Made by a program: the position numbers and the translations under genes
The notes under the pieces: generated by a model
Database searches by the model: none
Seen by the model: the letters and a program-made list of their open reading frames with translations, nothing else
What the model was told of the DNA's origin: nothing
Shown: one piece after another, positions 36,040 to 45,900 of the stretch
Position numbering within the stretch: position 1 is the stretch's first letter
Layout of the letters: the number at the start of each line of letters is the position of its first letter
Source: PZPK01 sp965230795
Lineage (GTDB): Bacteria > Pseudomonadota > Gammaproteobacteria > Pseudomonadales > Oleiphilaceae
Length of the DNA stretch: 64,000 bases
Assembly (NCBI GenBank): GCA_965230795.1
Contig: OZ246020.1
Span: 682,001 to 746,000 of the forward strand
Reading direction: 5' to 3'

Positions 36040-36915
36040 TCAAGTCCGGCGAACATCCACTTCGACGCGCAGTTTGTGGCTGCCGCCGCCGTAGATAACG
36101 CCTTTCAATGGAGTGACATCAGCAAAATCCCTGCCTTGTGCGAGAGAGATATGTCGATCATCGGGAATCAGGTTATTTGTCGGATCAAAATCGACCCAGC
36201 CCTCATTGGGCAAATACACCGAAAACCAGGCGTGGGAGGCATCCGCCCCCTGTAATTTTTCCGCCCCTTCCGGTGGCAGTGTTTCCAGGTAACCGCTGAC
36301 ATAGCGCGCCGGCAGGCCAATGCTCCGCAGGCAGGCAATAGCCAGATGGGAGAAGTCCTGGCAGACACCTTTGCGATGAGCGAGCACATCCTGCAGCGGT
36401 GTTGAAATGGTAGTGAAAGTCGGATCGTATTTAAAATCGGTAAAGATACGTTGCATCAGATGACTGGTGGCATCGATCAGAGGACGTCCCGCTTCGAAGC
36501 TGCCCAAAGCATAGTCCTTTACGCCGTCAATGATGGGCACTAATGGGGAGGGAAGGCAGTAGTCCCGCACTAAAAGCGTGCATTCGTCCTTGGCATTCTG
36601 GATGCTGTCCCGCACTTGCTCCCAGGGCGTATTACTGCGAAACAGCTGCTGCTGCGACTGGCTTTTGACGTCCACCTGGCTTACCACTGTGATAACCAAT
36701 TCCTTGTGCGGACGCGACACTTCAAAATAGGTCACCTGATTACCGAAGGGGTCGGTATAACTGCGTGTGGTTTGTGGATGCGGCTTGATGGTAAAGGCGG
36801 TGTCCAGGCAGGTTTGATAGTTATTGGAAAACGGAATCAGGCGCGCGATGTTTTTGCACACGGTGACGTTGCGCTCGTATTTGTAGCGGGTGGTATGCGT
36901 AATCGTGTACATCAT
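36040..36915 (-). CDS. Transglutaminase-like cysteine protease-fold protein
   Basis: 291 residues; the ATG at 36915 overlaps the upstream stop as ATGA. An N-terminal beta-rich domain (YTITHTTRYKYERNVTVCKNIARLIP) is followed by the transglutaminase core with a complete triad: Cys in RKGVCQDFSHLAIACLRSIGLPARYVSGYL, His in ASHAWFSVYLP and Asp in WVDFDPTNN. The family usually acts as a peptidase or amide-bond exchanger rather than a true cross-linker. In this cluster it may cut or transfer a peptide made by the ATP-grasp enzymes. Confidence 0.93.
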   Translation of the reverse strand: MMYTITHTTRYKYERNVTVCKNIARLIPFSNNYQTCLDTAFTIKPHPQTTRSYTDPFGNQVTYFEVSRPHKELVITVVSQVDVKSQSQQQLFRSNTPWEQVRDSIQNAKDECTLLVRDYCLPSPLVPIIDGVKDYALGSFEAGRPLIDATSHLMQRIFTDFKYDPTFTTISTPLQDVLAHRKGVCQDFSHLAIACLRSIGLPARYVSGYLETLPPEGAEKLQGADASHAWFSVYLPNEGWVDFDPTNNLIPDDRHISLAQGRDFADVTPLKGVIYGGGSHKLRVEVDVRRT

Positions 36916-39527
36916 GGCTGCTCCTCTATCACCATTTGCGGTGCGAGTTGTCGACCATAGTCGGTATGGGCGAAATAGCGATGCGTGATGTCTTCTGATA
37001 CGGATAACAGGCGTGATTCGATCTCACTCAGCAAATTCAACAGATGTGTACGCCGACCGGTTTTCTCATCGACCCGGCAGAGGGTATGAATGTCTGCAAG
37101 GCGCAGGGTGGTCAGACATTGCAGCAAGGTTTTTTCTTCATCATTCAGGTGCTGGTTAAACAGGCTTTTGACCTGACGGGGAAGGTAACGGCAGTGCTCC
37201 TGCAACTTGACGATCTGAAACGCAATGGAACGCGGGTGAAACTCATCAAAGATCAGCAGGGCGCAGGCGGCTTCGGCGCTGCCCGCGAGACGATAGCGAC
37301 GACGATAAGTAATGATGCTTTCCTGGGCGCTCATCAGCGCTTCGATCTGAAGTTGCTCGTCCAGTTGGGTGTCGGCTTCAGTCAGCAGACAGCGACACAT
37401 TTTGATCACCTGCAAGGCCCGTTCGAGTCGTTTGCCAAGGTCAAACAGGAACCAGCCGCTCTCATGAGACATGCTTTCCTGGGTCAGACCGGCGAAGGCC
37501 ATCAGCGTATCCACCACTTCGTCAATGGTATTGTATAGCCCGTAAAACGAGGGCTTTTGGGATCGCACTGAGTGCAGAAATTCTCCAATGTTGTCCAGGG
37601 TTCTCCAGGTATCCGCAGACCACAAATCCCGGACGTTGAAGGCCCCGTAGAACAGGGCATTGAGTGTGGAGACCATACTGCCAGCCTTGGTCTGATCAAA
37701 GGCGACATTGAGAATCTCGTCTTCCGGCCGGGTGAAGAGTTCTTCGCTCCTGGGTTTAACGAAGCCCGGATAGGTTTCGCTCAGGTGAGTCAGCGCCTGC
37801 AATATTTTCCGTAGGCAGGCCTGGTCGGTTTCATCATGGTATTCAGACACATCTGCCAGTTTGCGTAAGACAATGCGCATCAGGCGTACCACACTTTCCG
37901 CGCGTTCGGCATAACGCCCCACCCAATACAGGTTTTCAGCAGAGCGGCTCGGCATGAGGATTTCCACATCGCGCTTGAGCAGTACTTTCTGGGTGTCGGG
38001 GAGCAGGCTGGTTTGGCGATCCGGTTGGTCAGTGAGCACCCAGGTATCCTTATTGACGCCCCCGCTCTGGTTGGTAATCACAAAGCTGTCATGATCCGGT
38101 GCGATTCGGGTTAATCCACCAGGCATCACACTGTAGCTGCCATCACAGGCCACCAGAAAGGAACGGAACAGCACCCGCCGTGGTTCGATGCCCCCTTCAA
38201 CAAGCGTGGGCGTCGTGCTGCAGGCCAGCCGTTCCTGTCCGACATACAGATAGGGCGTTGCCTGAATCTGCTCGCGGAGGGTCTCCTGTTCCTGTCGGCT
38301 CAGACTACCACCAAACACCGAGCGGAAGCGGCGATCGATGGCCTTGATCACCAGCTTATCAAGATTGTCGAGCACATAATCGCGCTCTTTTTGTTGGCCA
38401 CACCACCAGCTTGCTGCACAGGGCATCTTCAGATCTTCACCCAGCCAGCGCTTGGATATATTGGCGAGGAAGGGATACATGGCCGGGGATTCGATGATGC
38501 TGCTCCCCAGAGGATTGACCACTTTCACCGTGCCATCCCTTACGGCCTGCAACAATCCTGGTACTCCCAGATGAGAATCCTCCCGCAGCTCCAGTGGATC
38601 GCAGAACGAGTCATCGACGCGTCTCAGGATAATATCCACCTGAGTAAGACCATCAATGGATTTGAGCCAGACCTTGCCTTCGCGAACCGTCAGGTCAGCC
38701 CCCTGAACCAGGGTGTAACCCAGATACGATGACAAGTACGCATGTTCGAAATAGGTTTCGTTCAGAGGACCTGGTGTCAGCAGTACCACCAGAGGATCGC
38801 TGCGACCATTGGCACTGAGGTCCGCGAGGGCAGAACGCATATTGCGAAAATAGTGTGAGAGTCGGCGAACCTTGTTTTCGCGAAACTCTTCGGGCATTAC
38901 CCGTGACATGGCGATACGGGACTCGAGCGCATAGCCCGAACCCGATGGCGCCTGTGTCCTATCTGAAAATACCCACATGCGACCGTCCGGGCCACGGGCC
39001 AGATCCGCGGCATAGTTGAAGATGGAGAATTCGGTTTTCTGATACAAGCCCACGCACAGGCGCTGAAAGCCCTGGTGGGCAAAGATCACTTCGGGCGGTA
39101 GCAATCGTTCCCGGATCAGTCGCTGTGCGCCATAGATATCCTTGAAAATGAGGTTCAGGAGACGGGCCCGCTGTATCAGGCCTTCTTCAATGCCTGACCA
39201 GTCGTCTTCGGCCATGAGCATCGGTACCGGGTCGAGCTGCCAGGCGCGGGTGCTGCCCTCGGGTTCATCGTAGACGTTATAGGTGACGCCGCTTTCGCGC
39301 ATGATACGTCGCGCTTCATGGCTTTTGTGTTCAAGCTGACTGGCTTCGCTGCGGCTCAGTGACTGCATCAGTGAGACCCAGTGATCCTTGATCAGGTGCT
39401 CATCGCCGGAGGCCAGCATTTCATCGTGGGCAAGACGTCGGGATTTACCGTAATGGTAAATCAGATCTTCCAGCCGGCTATGGGCCGCGTGCAGACTATC
39501 GGCATTTGTACTCATGCGCTCATTCAT
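36912..39527 (-). CDS. Fusion of circularly permuted ATP-grasp and alpha-E domains
   Basis: 871 residues. Residues about 1-490 are a circularly permuted ATP-grasp (ESGVTYNVYDEPEGSTRAWQLDPVPML, APSGSGYALESR, LTPGPLNETYFEHAYLSSYLGY, YVLDNLDKLVIKAID). Residues about 520-850 are an alpha-E domain (MPSRSAENLYWVGRYAERAESVVRLMRIVLRKL). The fused arrangement of the two partners that are separate just downstream supports a physical interaction. There is one difference in the ATP region: the stretch after KLVIKAIDRRFRSVFGGSLSR is shorter on glycines than PANESGGYGM in the stand-alone protein. It heads the ATGA-coupled part of the operon. Confidence 0.93.
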   Translation of the reverse strand: MNERMSTNADSLHAAHSRLEDLIYHYGKSRRLAHDEMLASGDEHLIKDHWVSLMQSLSRSEASQLEHKSHEARRIMRESGVTYNVYDEPEGSTRAWQLDPVPMLMAEDDWSGIEEGLIQRARLLNLIFKDIYGAQRLIRERLLPPEVIFAHQGFQRLCVGLYQKTEFSIFNYAADLARGPDGRMWVFSDRTQAPSGSGYALESRIAMSRVMPEEFRENKVRRLSHYFRNMRSALADLSANGRSDPLVVLLTPGPLNETYFEHAYLSSYLGYTLVQGADLTVREGKVWLKSIDGLTQVDIILRRVDDSFCDPLELREDSHLGVPGLLQAVRDGTVKVVNPLGSSIIESPAMYPFLANISKRWLGEDLKMPCAASWWCGQQKERDYVLDNLDKLVIKAIDRRFRSVFGGSLSRQEQETLREQIQATPYLYVGQERLACSTTPTLVEGGIEPRRVLFRSFLVACDGSYSVMPGGLTRIAPDHDSFVITNQSGGVNKDTWVLTDQPDRQTSLLPDTQKVLLKRDVEILMPSRSAENLYWVGRYAERAESVVRLMRIVLRKLADVSEYHDETDQACLRKILQALTHLSETYPGFVKPRSEELFTRPEDEILNVAFDQTKAGSMVSTLNALFYGAFNVRDLWSADTWRTLDNIGEFLHSVRSQKPSFYGLYNTIDEVVDTLMAFAGLTQESMSHESGWFLFDLGKRLERALQVIKMCRCLLTEADTQLDEQLQIEALMSAQESIITYRRRYRLAGSAEAACALLIFDEFHPRSIAFQIVKLQEHCRYLPRQVKSLFNQHLNDEEKTLLQCLTTLRLADIHTLCRVDEKTGRRTHLLNLLSEIESRLLSVSEDITHRYFAHTDYGRQLAPQMVIEEQP

Positions 39528-39582
39528 TACTGTTTGATATTGTTAGTGTTCTAGATTGAGTCATGTTTTGCCAAGGTGCAAC

Positions 39583-42500
39583 TCATTGCACATCATTTTT
39601 ACTGGGCAATCGTAAATCCAGGGTGACGCCATATTGACGTGATAGCGGCTCGGTAATCGGTTCCACCACATTGGGCGGTGAGCCTTCAGGGTAAAAAATA
39701 CCGGCGCTCTCCACTCTGGGCTTCAGGGGCTCGGGATGGCTCAGGTCACCAATCGTATGGCCCATGTCAAAGAAGCGATTGATGCGCCGACCCTCGGCTT
39801 CGTAATTGTTCACCGGGAAGCTCTCATAAGAACGACCACCCGGGTGCGACACATGATAGGTACATCCGCCGATGGTTTTACCGCTCCAGGTATCCACCAC
39901 ATCAAATACTAACGGCGAATTGACCTTGAGTAAGGGATGCAATGCGGAGGGGGGTTGCCAGGCCCGGTATTTCACACCGGCCACATACTCACCTTCAATA
40001 GCCGTTGGCTGCAGATTGATCTTTCTGCGGTTGCAGCACAGTACATAGCGCTCTTCGACCATACCCGATACTTTCACCTGGAGACGTTCCAGTGAGGAGT
40101 CCACATAGCGGGAGGTGCCGGACTGTGACACCTCCTCGCCGAGCACATGCCAGGGCTCAATGGCTTGTCTGAGTTCGATTTCCATCCCTGCCACCTTGTG
40201 TCGGCCATAGACAGGAAAGCGAAATTCCAGGAAGGGTCGCAGCCAGTCCAACTGGAAGGGGTAGTCCCATTCCTGCAGGCTGTTGCAGACATCCTTGATG
40301 TCTTCCCAAACAAAATACGGCAGCATGAACCTGTCGTGGAGCTGAGCCCCCCAATGCACCAGTTTGTGCTTGTAGGGGTGATTCCAGAAACGCGCGACCA
40401 GCGTACGCAGCATCAGCATCTGAACCAGACTCATGCGCGGATGCGGTGGCATTTCAAAGCCCCTGAATTCGAGAATACCCAGGCGCCCTGTCGGTGAGTC
40501 CGGTGAATAGAGTTTGTCGATACAGAACTCGGCGCGATGGGTGTTGCCGGTCAGATCCACCAGTAAATTGCGGAGCAGGCGATCGGCCAGCCAGGGCTGG
40601 CTGACATCACCGTCAGGTATCTGGGCGAAGGCCAGTTCCAGCTCATAGAGTATTTCATCACGCGCTTCATCAACCCTCGGCGCCTGGCTGGTGGGTCCAA
40701 CAAATTGCCCGGAGAACAGATAGGATAAACCCGGATGATGCTGCCAGAAGGTGATCAGACTGCGCAGCAGATGCGGACGTCGCAACAGCGGACTGCGATC
40801 CGGGGTCACGCCCCCGAGGGTGACATGGTTGCCGCCACCGGTACCGGTTTGCGTGCCATCGAGCATGAACTTGGCGGTGCCGAGTCGCGCCTCTTTGGCC
40901 AGCTCGTAAAGGCGGTGGGTATTGTTGACCAGACTGTCCCAGTCCTTCACCGGATGAATGTTCACCTCGATCACGCCCGGATCGGGAGTCACCATAAAGT
41001 TCTGAACACGCAGATCTTTCGGCGGGGTATAGCCTTCAATGACCGGCTTGAGTCCGGTCTTTTCAGCGCAGTATTCGATGCGGGCAATCAGATCGAAATA
41101 CTGATCCGCGCTACTCAATGGAGGCATAAAGACATACAGGCCGCCCTCTCTTTCTTCCACGCAAATTGCCGTTTGCAGAAAGCTTTCCTGAATATTCACA
41201 TCCTCATAAGGCGTAAACGCAACATCCAGATCACCGACCCTTTCGAACAGGCTCTGGGGAGCATGTTGCTCGCGCTGTTCCAGGGGTAACCAGCTGATGC
41301 TCTGTATAGGCAGACGCAAGCCGATGGGGGAGTCACCGGGGCTCAAAAAGCAGTGCTGCTGTCGGAATTGCCAGCGGCAGCTCTGCCAGCGGTTTGCGGA
41401 TAAATCCCAGCCAATGGGTAAGACAAATCCTCGTGGCTTGTCGAAATACTGGTTCTGCAAGGCTGAAAAGAAGGTTCGGCGTTGATCACTGGCCGCCAGT
41501 TTCAGGTCTTCCGGCTTGTCGCCGATGGGAAGATTGCCCTCCTGCCACATTAGAAAGTACACATCCTCATAGACGGAGGTGAGACAGTGTTCGGGCACCG
41601 CCACCACACTTGTCAGCAGTTTGGCAAAGGCTTTGGCCTGCTCAATGTTAACCCCATGGTCTTCCCCGGGCACACCGCGCAGCTCCGGATTGCGCCAGAC
41701 CGGCTGCCGATCCATACGCCAGTAGCAGCCATATTGCCAACGGGGCAGGGGTTCACCCGGGTACCATTTTCCCTGACCATAGTGATGCAGGGCGCCACTG
41801 CCGAACTCGTCCGACATGCGTAGAAACAGATCATGGGCCAGCTTGCGCTTGTGTTCGCCGTCCGCCGCCGTGTTCCACTGCGCCGACTCCATATCATCAA
41901 TGGAGATAAAGGTGGGTTCGCCACCCATGGTGAGTTCCACGCCCTGTTCGTCCAGTTGTTTCTGAACAGCACGACCCAGGGCCAGGGCATGGCTCCAATG
42001 CTCATCACTGAAGGGTTTGGTGATGCGCGGCTCTTCTGCCAGACGCTCGACTATATTTTCGAAGCTGAATTCCACCTCGCAGGATTCGAGCGCGCCGCTG
42101 ATGGGCGCCGCACTTTGCGGGTCCGGAGTTGCCGCCAGTGGAATATGGCCCTCGCCGGCAAACAAACCCGAGGTGGGGTCGAGTCCAATCCAGCCGGCTC
42201 CGGGAATATACACTTCGGTCCAGGCGTGCAGATCGGTAAAGTCTGCCTCCGGACCGGAAGGGCCGTCGAGGGATTTTTCGTCAGATTTCAGTTGCACCAG
42301 ATAGCCGGAAACAAAGCGTGCCGCGAGCCCTAGATGGCGACAGATCTGCACCAGCAACCAGGCGCTGTCGCGGCAGGAACCGGTCTGGGTGTCCAGCGTT
42401 TCCTCGCAGCTTTGTACACCCGGCTCCATACGGATGTTGTACTTGATGTCCTCCGAGAGTCGCTGATTCAGTTGAAAAAGAAACTGTGCCGAATTGGTGT

Positions 42501-42915
42501 CTTTCGGTACCTTGAAATCTTTCAGCCATTGGGACAGCAAGGGGCCGGGTGTTTCGCAGGCCAGGTAGGGCTTCAGGTTTTCCGCCAATCCCGCTTCATA
42601 GTTGAAGGGAAAAATCTCGGCGTATTCTTCAATGAAAAAGTCGAAGGGGTTGATAATGTCGAGTCTGGCGATGATCTCCACATCCACCTGCAAGGCTTCG
42701 GCCTTCTCCGGAAACACAATGCGAGCCAGGTAGTTGGAAAACGGGTCCAGCTGCCAGTTGATAAAATGCTCCGAAGGGCTCACTTTCAGGGAGTAGGATT
42801 CAATGGGTGTTCGACAATGGGGCGCCGGCCGCAAGCGAATCGTGTGTGGAGATAGCTCGACCGCCCGATCAAACTGATAGCGGGTAGAGTGGCGAATAAT
42901 CACGCGAATGGCCAT
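39583..42915 (-). CDS. Large transglutaminase-like protein with DUF2126
   Basis: 1110 residues from the ATG at 42915; an ATG two codons upstream is equally possible. Residues about 1-280 form a beta-rich plus transglutaminase domain with Cys in TGSCRDSAWLLVQICRHLGLAARFVSGYL, His in DLHAWTEVYIP and Asp in IGLDPTSG. The rest is the long DUF2126 region (GVELTMGGEPTFISIDDMES, FMVTPDPGVIEVNIHPVKDW, GTGGGNHVTLGG), which has a glutamine-synthetase-like ligase signature (EVNIHP, GGGNH) according to published fold predictions for this family. The combination suggests both making and breaking amide bonds. First gene of the minus-strand cluster; divergent from another transglutaminase-like gene. Confidence 0.92.
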   Translation of the reverse strand: MAIRVIIRHSTRYQFDRAVELSPHTIRLRPAPHCRTPIESYSLKVSPSEHFINWQLDPFSNYLARIVFPEKAEALQVDVEIIARLDIINPFDFFIEEYAEIFPFNYEAGLAENLKPYLACETPGPLLSQWLKDFKVPKDTNSAQFLFQLNQRLSEDIKYNIRMEPGVQSCEETLDTQTGSCRDSAWLLVQICRHLGLAARFVSGYLVQLKSDEKSLDGPSGPEADFTDLHAWTEVYIPGAGWIGLDPTSGLFAGEGHIPLAATPDPQSAAPISGALESCEVEFSFENIVERLAEEPRITKPFSDEHWSHALALGRAVQKQLDEQGVELTMGGEPTFISIDDMESAQWNTAADGEHKRKLAHDLFLRMSDEFGSGALHHYGQGKWYPGEPLPRWQYGCYWRMDRQPVWRNPELRGVPGEDHGVNIEQAKAFAKLLTSVVAVPEHCLTSVYEDVYFLMWQEGNLPIGDKPEDLKLAASDQRRTFFSALQNQYFDKPRGFVLPIGWDLSANRWQSCRWQFRQQHCFLSPGDSPIGLRLPIQSISWLPLEQREQHAPQSLFERVGDLDVAFTPYEDVNIQESFLQTAICVEEREGGLYVFMPPLSSADQYFDLIARIEYCAEKTGLKPVIEGYTPPKDLRVQNFMVTPDPGVIEVNIHPVKDWDSLVNNTHRLYELAKEARLGTAKFMLDGTQTGTGGGNHVTLGGVTPDRSPLLRRPHLLRSLITFWQHHPGLSYLFSGQFVGPTSQAPRVDEARDEILYELELAFAQIPDGDVSQPWLADRLLRNLLVDLTGNTHRAEFCIDKLYSPDSPTGRLGILEFRGFEMPPHPRMSLVQMLMLRTLVARFWNHPYKHKLVHWGAQLHDRFMLPYFVWEDIKDVCNSLQEWDYPFQLDWLRPFLEFRFPVYGRHKVAGMEIELRQAIEPWHVLGEEVSQSGTSRYVDSSLERLQVKVSGMVEERYVLCCNRRKINLQPTAIEGEYVAGVKYRAWQPPSALHPLLKVNSPLVFDVVDTWSGKTIGGCTYHVSHPGGRSYESFPVNNYEAEGRRINRFFDMGHTIGDLSHPEPLKPRVESAGIFYPEGSPPNVVEPITEPLSRQYGVTLDLRLPSKNDVQ

Positions 42916-43128
42916 GTGCAAGGTCTCTGAGTGAATCGAGTGGTCGACAAGCGCTTACTATGCGCTGTGAGTTCCCATTCGAACAAGCAATATTTTTGCC
43001 GATTGCCAGGGGTTTCGCAGAGGTAGCGTAGGCTTGACGCGCTCAACAATCTTCCTCAGTCTAGATCAGGCTCATACAATCGTTCCAAGCATCCATTCCA
43101 GTTGTTCATCAACCAAGGGATCTGAACC

Positions 43129-43929
43129 ATGTGGCTACACGCATCCTGTCGTCTCGATTTTGATATTCCCGTGCCGACCCCCTTTCTGCTAATGCTGCGT
43201 CCTCGCAGTGGTCCCTATCAATGGGTGGGGCGTGAGCAATACGTCTTGTCTCCCAGCGTCAGAACCCACGAATTTACTGACCCCTTCGGTAACCTGTGCC
43301 AGCGGCTGGTGGCACCCCAAGGTCGATTCAGTATTCATACAACGGTGGATATCGAATGTCCGGATGCCGCTGACAGCTGTCCCGGCGCGCCGTTTATCGA
43401 AGTGCAAAATCTGTCCGAGGACACGCTGCCCTATCTGCTACCCAGTCGCTACTGTGAATCCGAGCGCTTTACCCAGATGGCCCGGGAAATTGTTGCCGGC
43501 GTGCGTCCGGGCTACGACCAGGTGATCGCGATCGTCGACTATATTTGTCACACGCTGGACTATGCGCCGGGCGAAGGCCAGGACATCATCAGTGCCTGTG
43601 AAGTGAATACCCGCTCACAAGCGGTTTGCAGGGATATGGCGCATCTGGGTATCGCCTGTTGCCGGGCTCTGTCGATTCCGGCCCGCATGGTGGTTGGTTA
43701 TCTGGAAACGCTGGAGCCCATGGATCTGCATGCCTGGTTTGAAGCCTATGTGGGGGGGCGCTGGTACACTTTTGACCCCACCCAGAAGGATTTGCAGGGC
43801 GGCAGGGTCGTCATCGCCTATGGCCGCGATGCGGCGGATGTGGCGATCTACACCCAGTTCGGTGAGCCGGTGAACCTGCTTGATATGCGCGTTGATGTTA
43901 AACGTATGGCGGGTCCGCCGGAATCGTAA
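43129..43929 (+). CDS. Transglutaminase-like protein, divergent from the cluster
   Basis: 266 residues, starting MWLHASCRLDFDIPVPTPFLLMLRPRSG. The catalytic triad is visible: Cys in SQAVCRDMAHLGIACCRALSIPARMVVGYLETL, His in MDLHAWFEAYVGG and Asp in YTFDPTQ. It is the third transglutaminase-fold gene of the cluster but lies on the other strand; the 213-bp gap should hold divergent promoters. Shared control with the minus-strand operon is plausible but not shown. Confidence 0.92.
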   Translation: MWLHASCRLDFDIPVPTPFLLMLRPRSGPYQWVGREQYVLSPSVRTHEFTDPFGNLCQRLVAPQGRFSIHTTVDIECPDAADSCPGAPFIEVQNLSEDTLPYLLPSRYCESERFTQMAREIVAGVRPGYDQVIAIVDYICHTLDYAPGEGQDIISACEVNTRSQAVCRDMAHLGIACCRALSIPARMVVGYLETLEPMDLHAWFEAYVGGRWYTFDPTQKDLQGGRVVIAYGRDAADVAIYTQFGEPVNLLDMRVDVKRMAGPPES

Positions 43930-43952
43930 TTTTCTTCTAAGCCCGGAGGGGC

Positions 43953-44054
43953 TTATGCCCCCATCCATTGTCCCAATCCAATACAGATGGATGTGCTGAT
44001 CAGAATCAGTTCAATGTATTCATTCATAAAGGCGTGAAAGCCATTCCAGTTCAT
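43953..44054 (-). CDS. Possible small membrane protein (33 residues)
   Basis: A 33-codon ORF with a strong ribosome site (GGGGAGAG, 5 bases before the ATG) encodes a peptide beginning MNWNGFHAFMNEY, then a hydrophobic segment ELILISTSICIGLG and a short tail QWMGA. Size and layout fit a small single-pass inner-membrane protein. I do not recognise it; the ribosome site and hydrophobic stretch are the only evidence. Confidence 0.45.
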   Translation of the reverse strand: MNWNGFHAFMNEYIELILISTSICIGLGQWMGA

Positions 44055-44271
44055 TCTTTCTCTCCCCGTATCTGTTGATGTGCTTGTGAGGCCTTCGAAT
44101 TGGCTTCGATAACGTGACAACGAATGCCGACCGGGTTTAAAGCATACGCAGCAAAGCGACAAAGTATGTCGCCCATATAATTGTTCTGGAAAACGAACTA
44201 TTGAAATGAGTGCGTCGATAGCTTTCCCAAGGTATCTGCTGCCTGCATAGAGCGCAGCGAACAGAGCTTCC

Positions 44272-45891
44272 TTAGGATTGTGTTGGATTTGGTTGAAGGT
44301 GCCAGCTGGAAAGCGGCCACTCAGGTCGCGGTAGTGAGAAACTGAAGCAGGCTCCCTGATTGGGTGGGGATTCCACTTTTATATGGCTGCCATGCAGCTC
44401 GAGAATTTTCTTGACGATATTGAGCCCGAGGCCGGCACCACGCTCAGAGACGTTTGTAGCACTGTGTGCTGATTGGGCTCTGCTTGCTGACTGAGCGCCG
44501 AGTGCTGATTGTAAGCCGCGAGCAGACTGAGCGCCGCGTGCCGATTGAAAATATCGCTCAAAGACGTGATTAATTTCGCTTGCGGCGATCCCGCTACCGC
44601 TGTCCCTGATGTGCACCTGAATCAGGGTTTCATTGGCCACCAGTTCCAGTACCACCGAGCCGTGTCGGGGTGTGTGTTGTATGGCGTTATCAATGAGGTT
44701 TTGCAGGACCCGCTGAATCAGCGAAATATCGGCGTGGACAAGAAGGTTCTCTTCCGGCCCGTCAATGTTCAATGACAGGTGGCGCTGCCGTGCGGCCAGT
44801 TCATAGTCCTGTTTTATATCGTGAAGCAATTCGGACAGGGAAAAAATTTCCAGGTTTGGTGTGACTCTTCCGGCATCCAGTTTTGATAGCTCAAACAGTT
44901 GCGCCACCATCTCGCCCAGACGTTTGCTATGGCGATGGGCCACTTTCAGGTACTGAAGCTGTTGCTCTGCATCCAGTTCGGAAGATTTAAGCAGCAGGGT
45001 TTCAAGATAACCCTGCATGGCAGCAAGAGGCGTGCGCAGATCGTGCGAGATGTTCGATACCAGCTCGCGTCGCAATCGGTCACTTTCCCCCAGCTGCTCA
45101 AACTGCTTGCGGATTCGTTCCTGCATCAGCTCAAAGGACTGCCTTAGTGCGAGGACTTCGTTTCCCCCTGTGTCCGATTCTGTATGGTCGTTGATTTCGC
45201 TTCGAAACTCTTGCTCCCGATAGTGTTGCATCGCTTCGGATAGCTTGCGGACGGGGCGCGTAATGCGCCGAAAGGCGAACAGTGCTGTCAGGGAAAAAAG
45301 CGCAATCAGGCCCGCGGAGGCGCCAAGTGACAGCCGCGCAACATGACTTGCTTGCATCTGCTCTGCCAGAGTCAGCGCCTGATGGCTGGCCAGAACGATG
45401 TAGAGATAGGCTTTGGCTTGCCCTCCGGACTCGACCGGTGCGGCTGAAAAAATGGCACGGCGGGAAGGCATGCGAGGATTGCTGGCAAACACAGGGCCTT
45501 TGTTATTGCCTGAAATAAACTGCAGCAATGGCTCTGGATCAATGCGTTCGGGAGCCACATCGGAGTCAGGCAGTGCATGCCCGAGAATCTCTCCATCCAG
45601 CCCGACCAAATACACTTCCACGCCGGGATTGATCATCATGGTATTGAGGGCAATGGATTTGAGTACCTTTGCGTCGACTTGCCATGTCGAGCCTGATTGT
45701 TTGAAGAGCGGTGCCGGGAGATGGTCGAGAACATACCGGGCCAGGTCCCGATGCAGTGCCTGGGTCACCTCCTGATGGTAACGGTCGGTACTCCAGGTGG
45801 CCAACAGAACAAAGGTGATCAGCAGTCCGCCTCCCAATGCTGAGACGATGAGGGCGGTTTTGGTATACAGCGGCAGAGTGCGTCGTTTCAT
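44272..45891 (-). CDS. Two-component sensor histidine kinase with repeat-expanded ATP lid
   Basis: 539 residues. An N-terminal membrane segment (ALIVSALGGGLLITFVLLATW), a periplasmic sensor of about 150 residues, a second segment (LGASAGLIALFSLTALFAF), HAMP, then the dimerisation domain with the phospho-acceptor His in NISHDLRTPLAAMQGYLETLLL. The ATPase has the N box LIDNAIQHTPRHGS, G1 RDSGSGIAASE, F box FERYFQ and G2 GAGLGLNIVKKI. Between the F and G2 boxes lie five 6-residue repeats QSA-x-x-A/L, an unusual expansion of the ATP lid. The response regulator gene ends 9 bp upstream, so they are co-transcribed. The signal is unknown. Confidence 0.95.
   Translation of the reverse strand: MKRRTLPLYTKTALIVSALGGGLLITFVLLATWSTDRYHQEVTQALHRDLARYVLDHLPAPLFKQSGSTWQVDAKVLKSIALNTMMINPGVEVYLVGLDGEILGHALPDSDVAPERIDPEPLLQFISGNNKGPVFASNPRMPSRRAIFSAAPVESGGQAKAYLYIVLASHQALTLAEQMQASHVARLSLGASAGLIALFSLTALFAFRRITRPVRKLSEAMQHYREQEFRSEINDHTESDTGGNEVLALRQSFELMQERIRKQFEQLGESDRLRRELVSNISHDLRTPLAAMQGYLETLLLKSSELDAEQQLQYLKVAHRHSKRLGEMVAQLFELSKLDAGRVTPNLEIFSLSELLHDIKQDYELAARQRHLSLNIDGPEENLLVHADISLIQRVLQNLIDNAIQHTPRHGSVVLELVANETLIQVHIRDSGSGIAASEINHVFERYFQSARGAQSARGLQSALGAQSASRAQSAHSATNVSERGAGLGLNIVKKILELHGSHIKVESPPNQGACFSFSLPRPEWPLSSWHLQPNPTQS
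44458..44547 (-). repeat. Five tandem 18-bp repeats inside the kinase gene
   Basis: Five consecutive 18-base units read on the minus strand, each beginning CARTC and encoding QSARGA, QSARGL, QSALGA, QSASRA and QSAHSA. They stay in frame and fall between the F and G2 boxes of the kinase. Units differ by several substitutions, so the array is not very recent. Confidence 0.92.
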
Positions 45892-45900
45892 CAGTGGAGC

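Noticed and set aside
43939..43954. AAGCCC/GGGCTT hairpin after the divergent transglutaminase gene as an intrinsic terminator
   Set aside because: The stem is only 6 bp and no T-run follows on either strand; the T-rich bases come before it.
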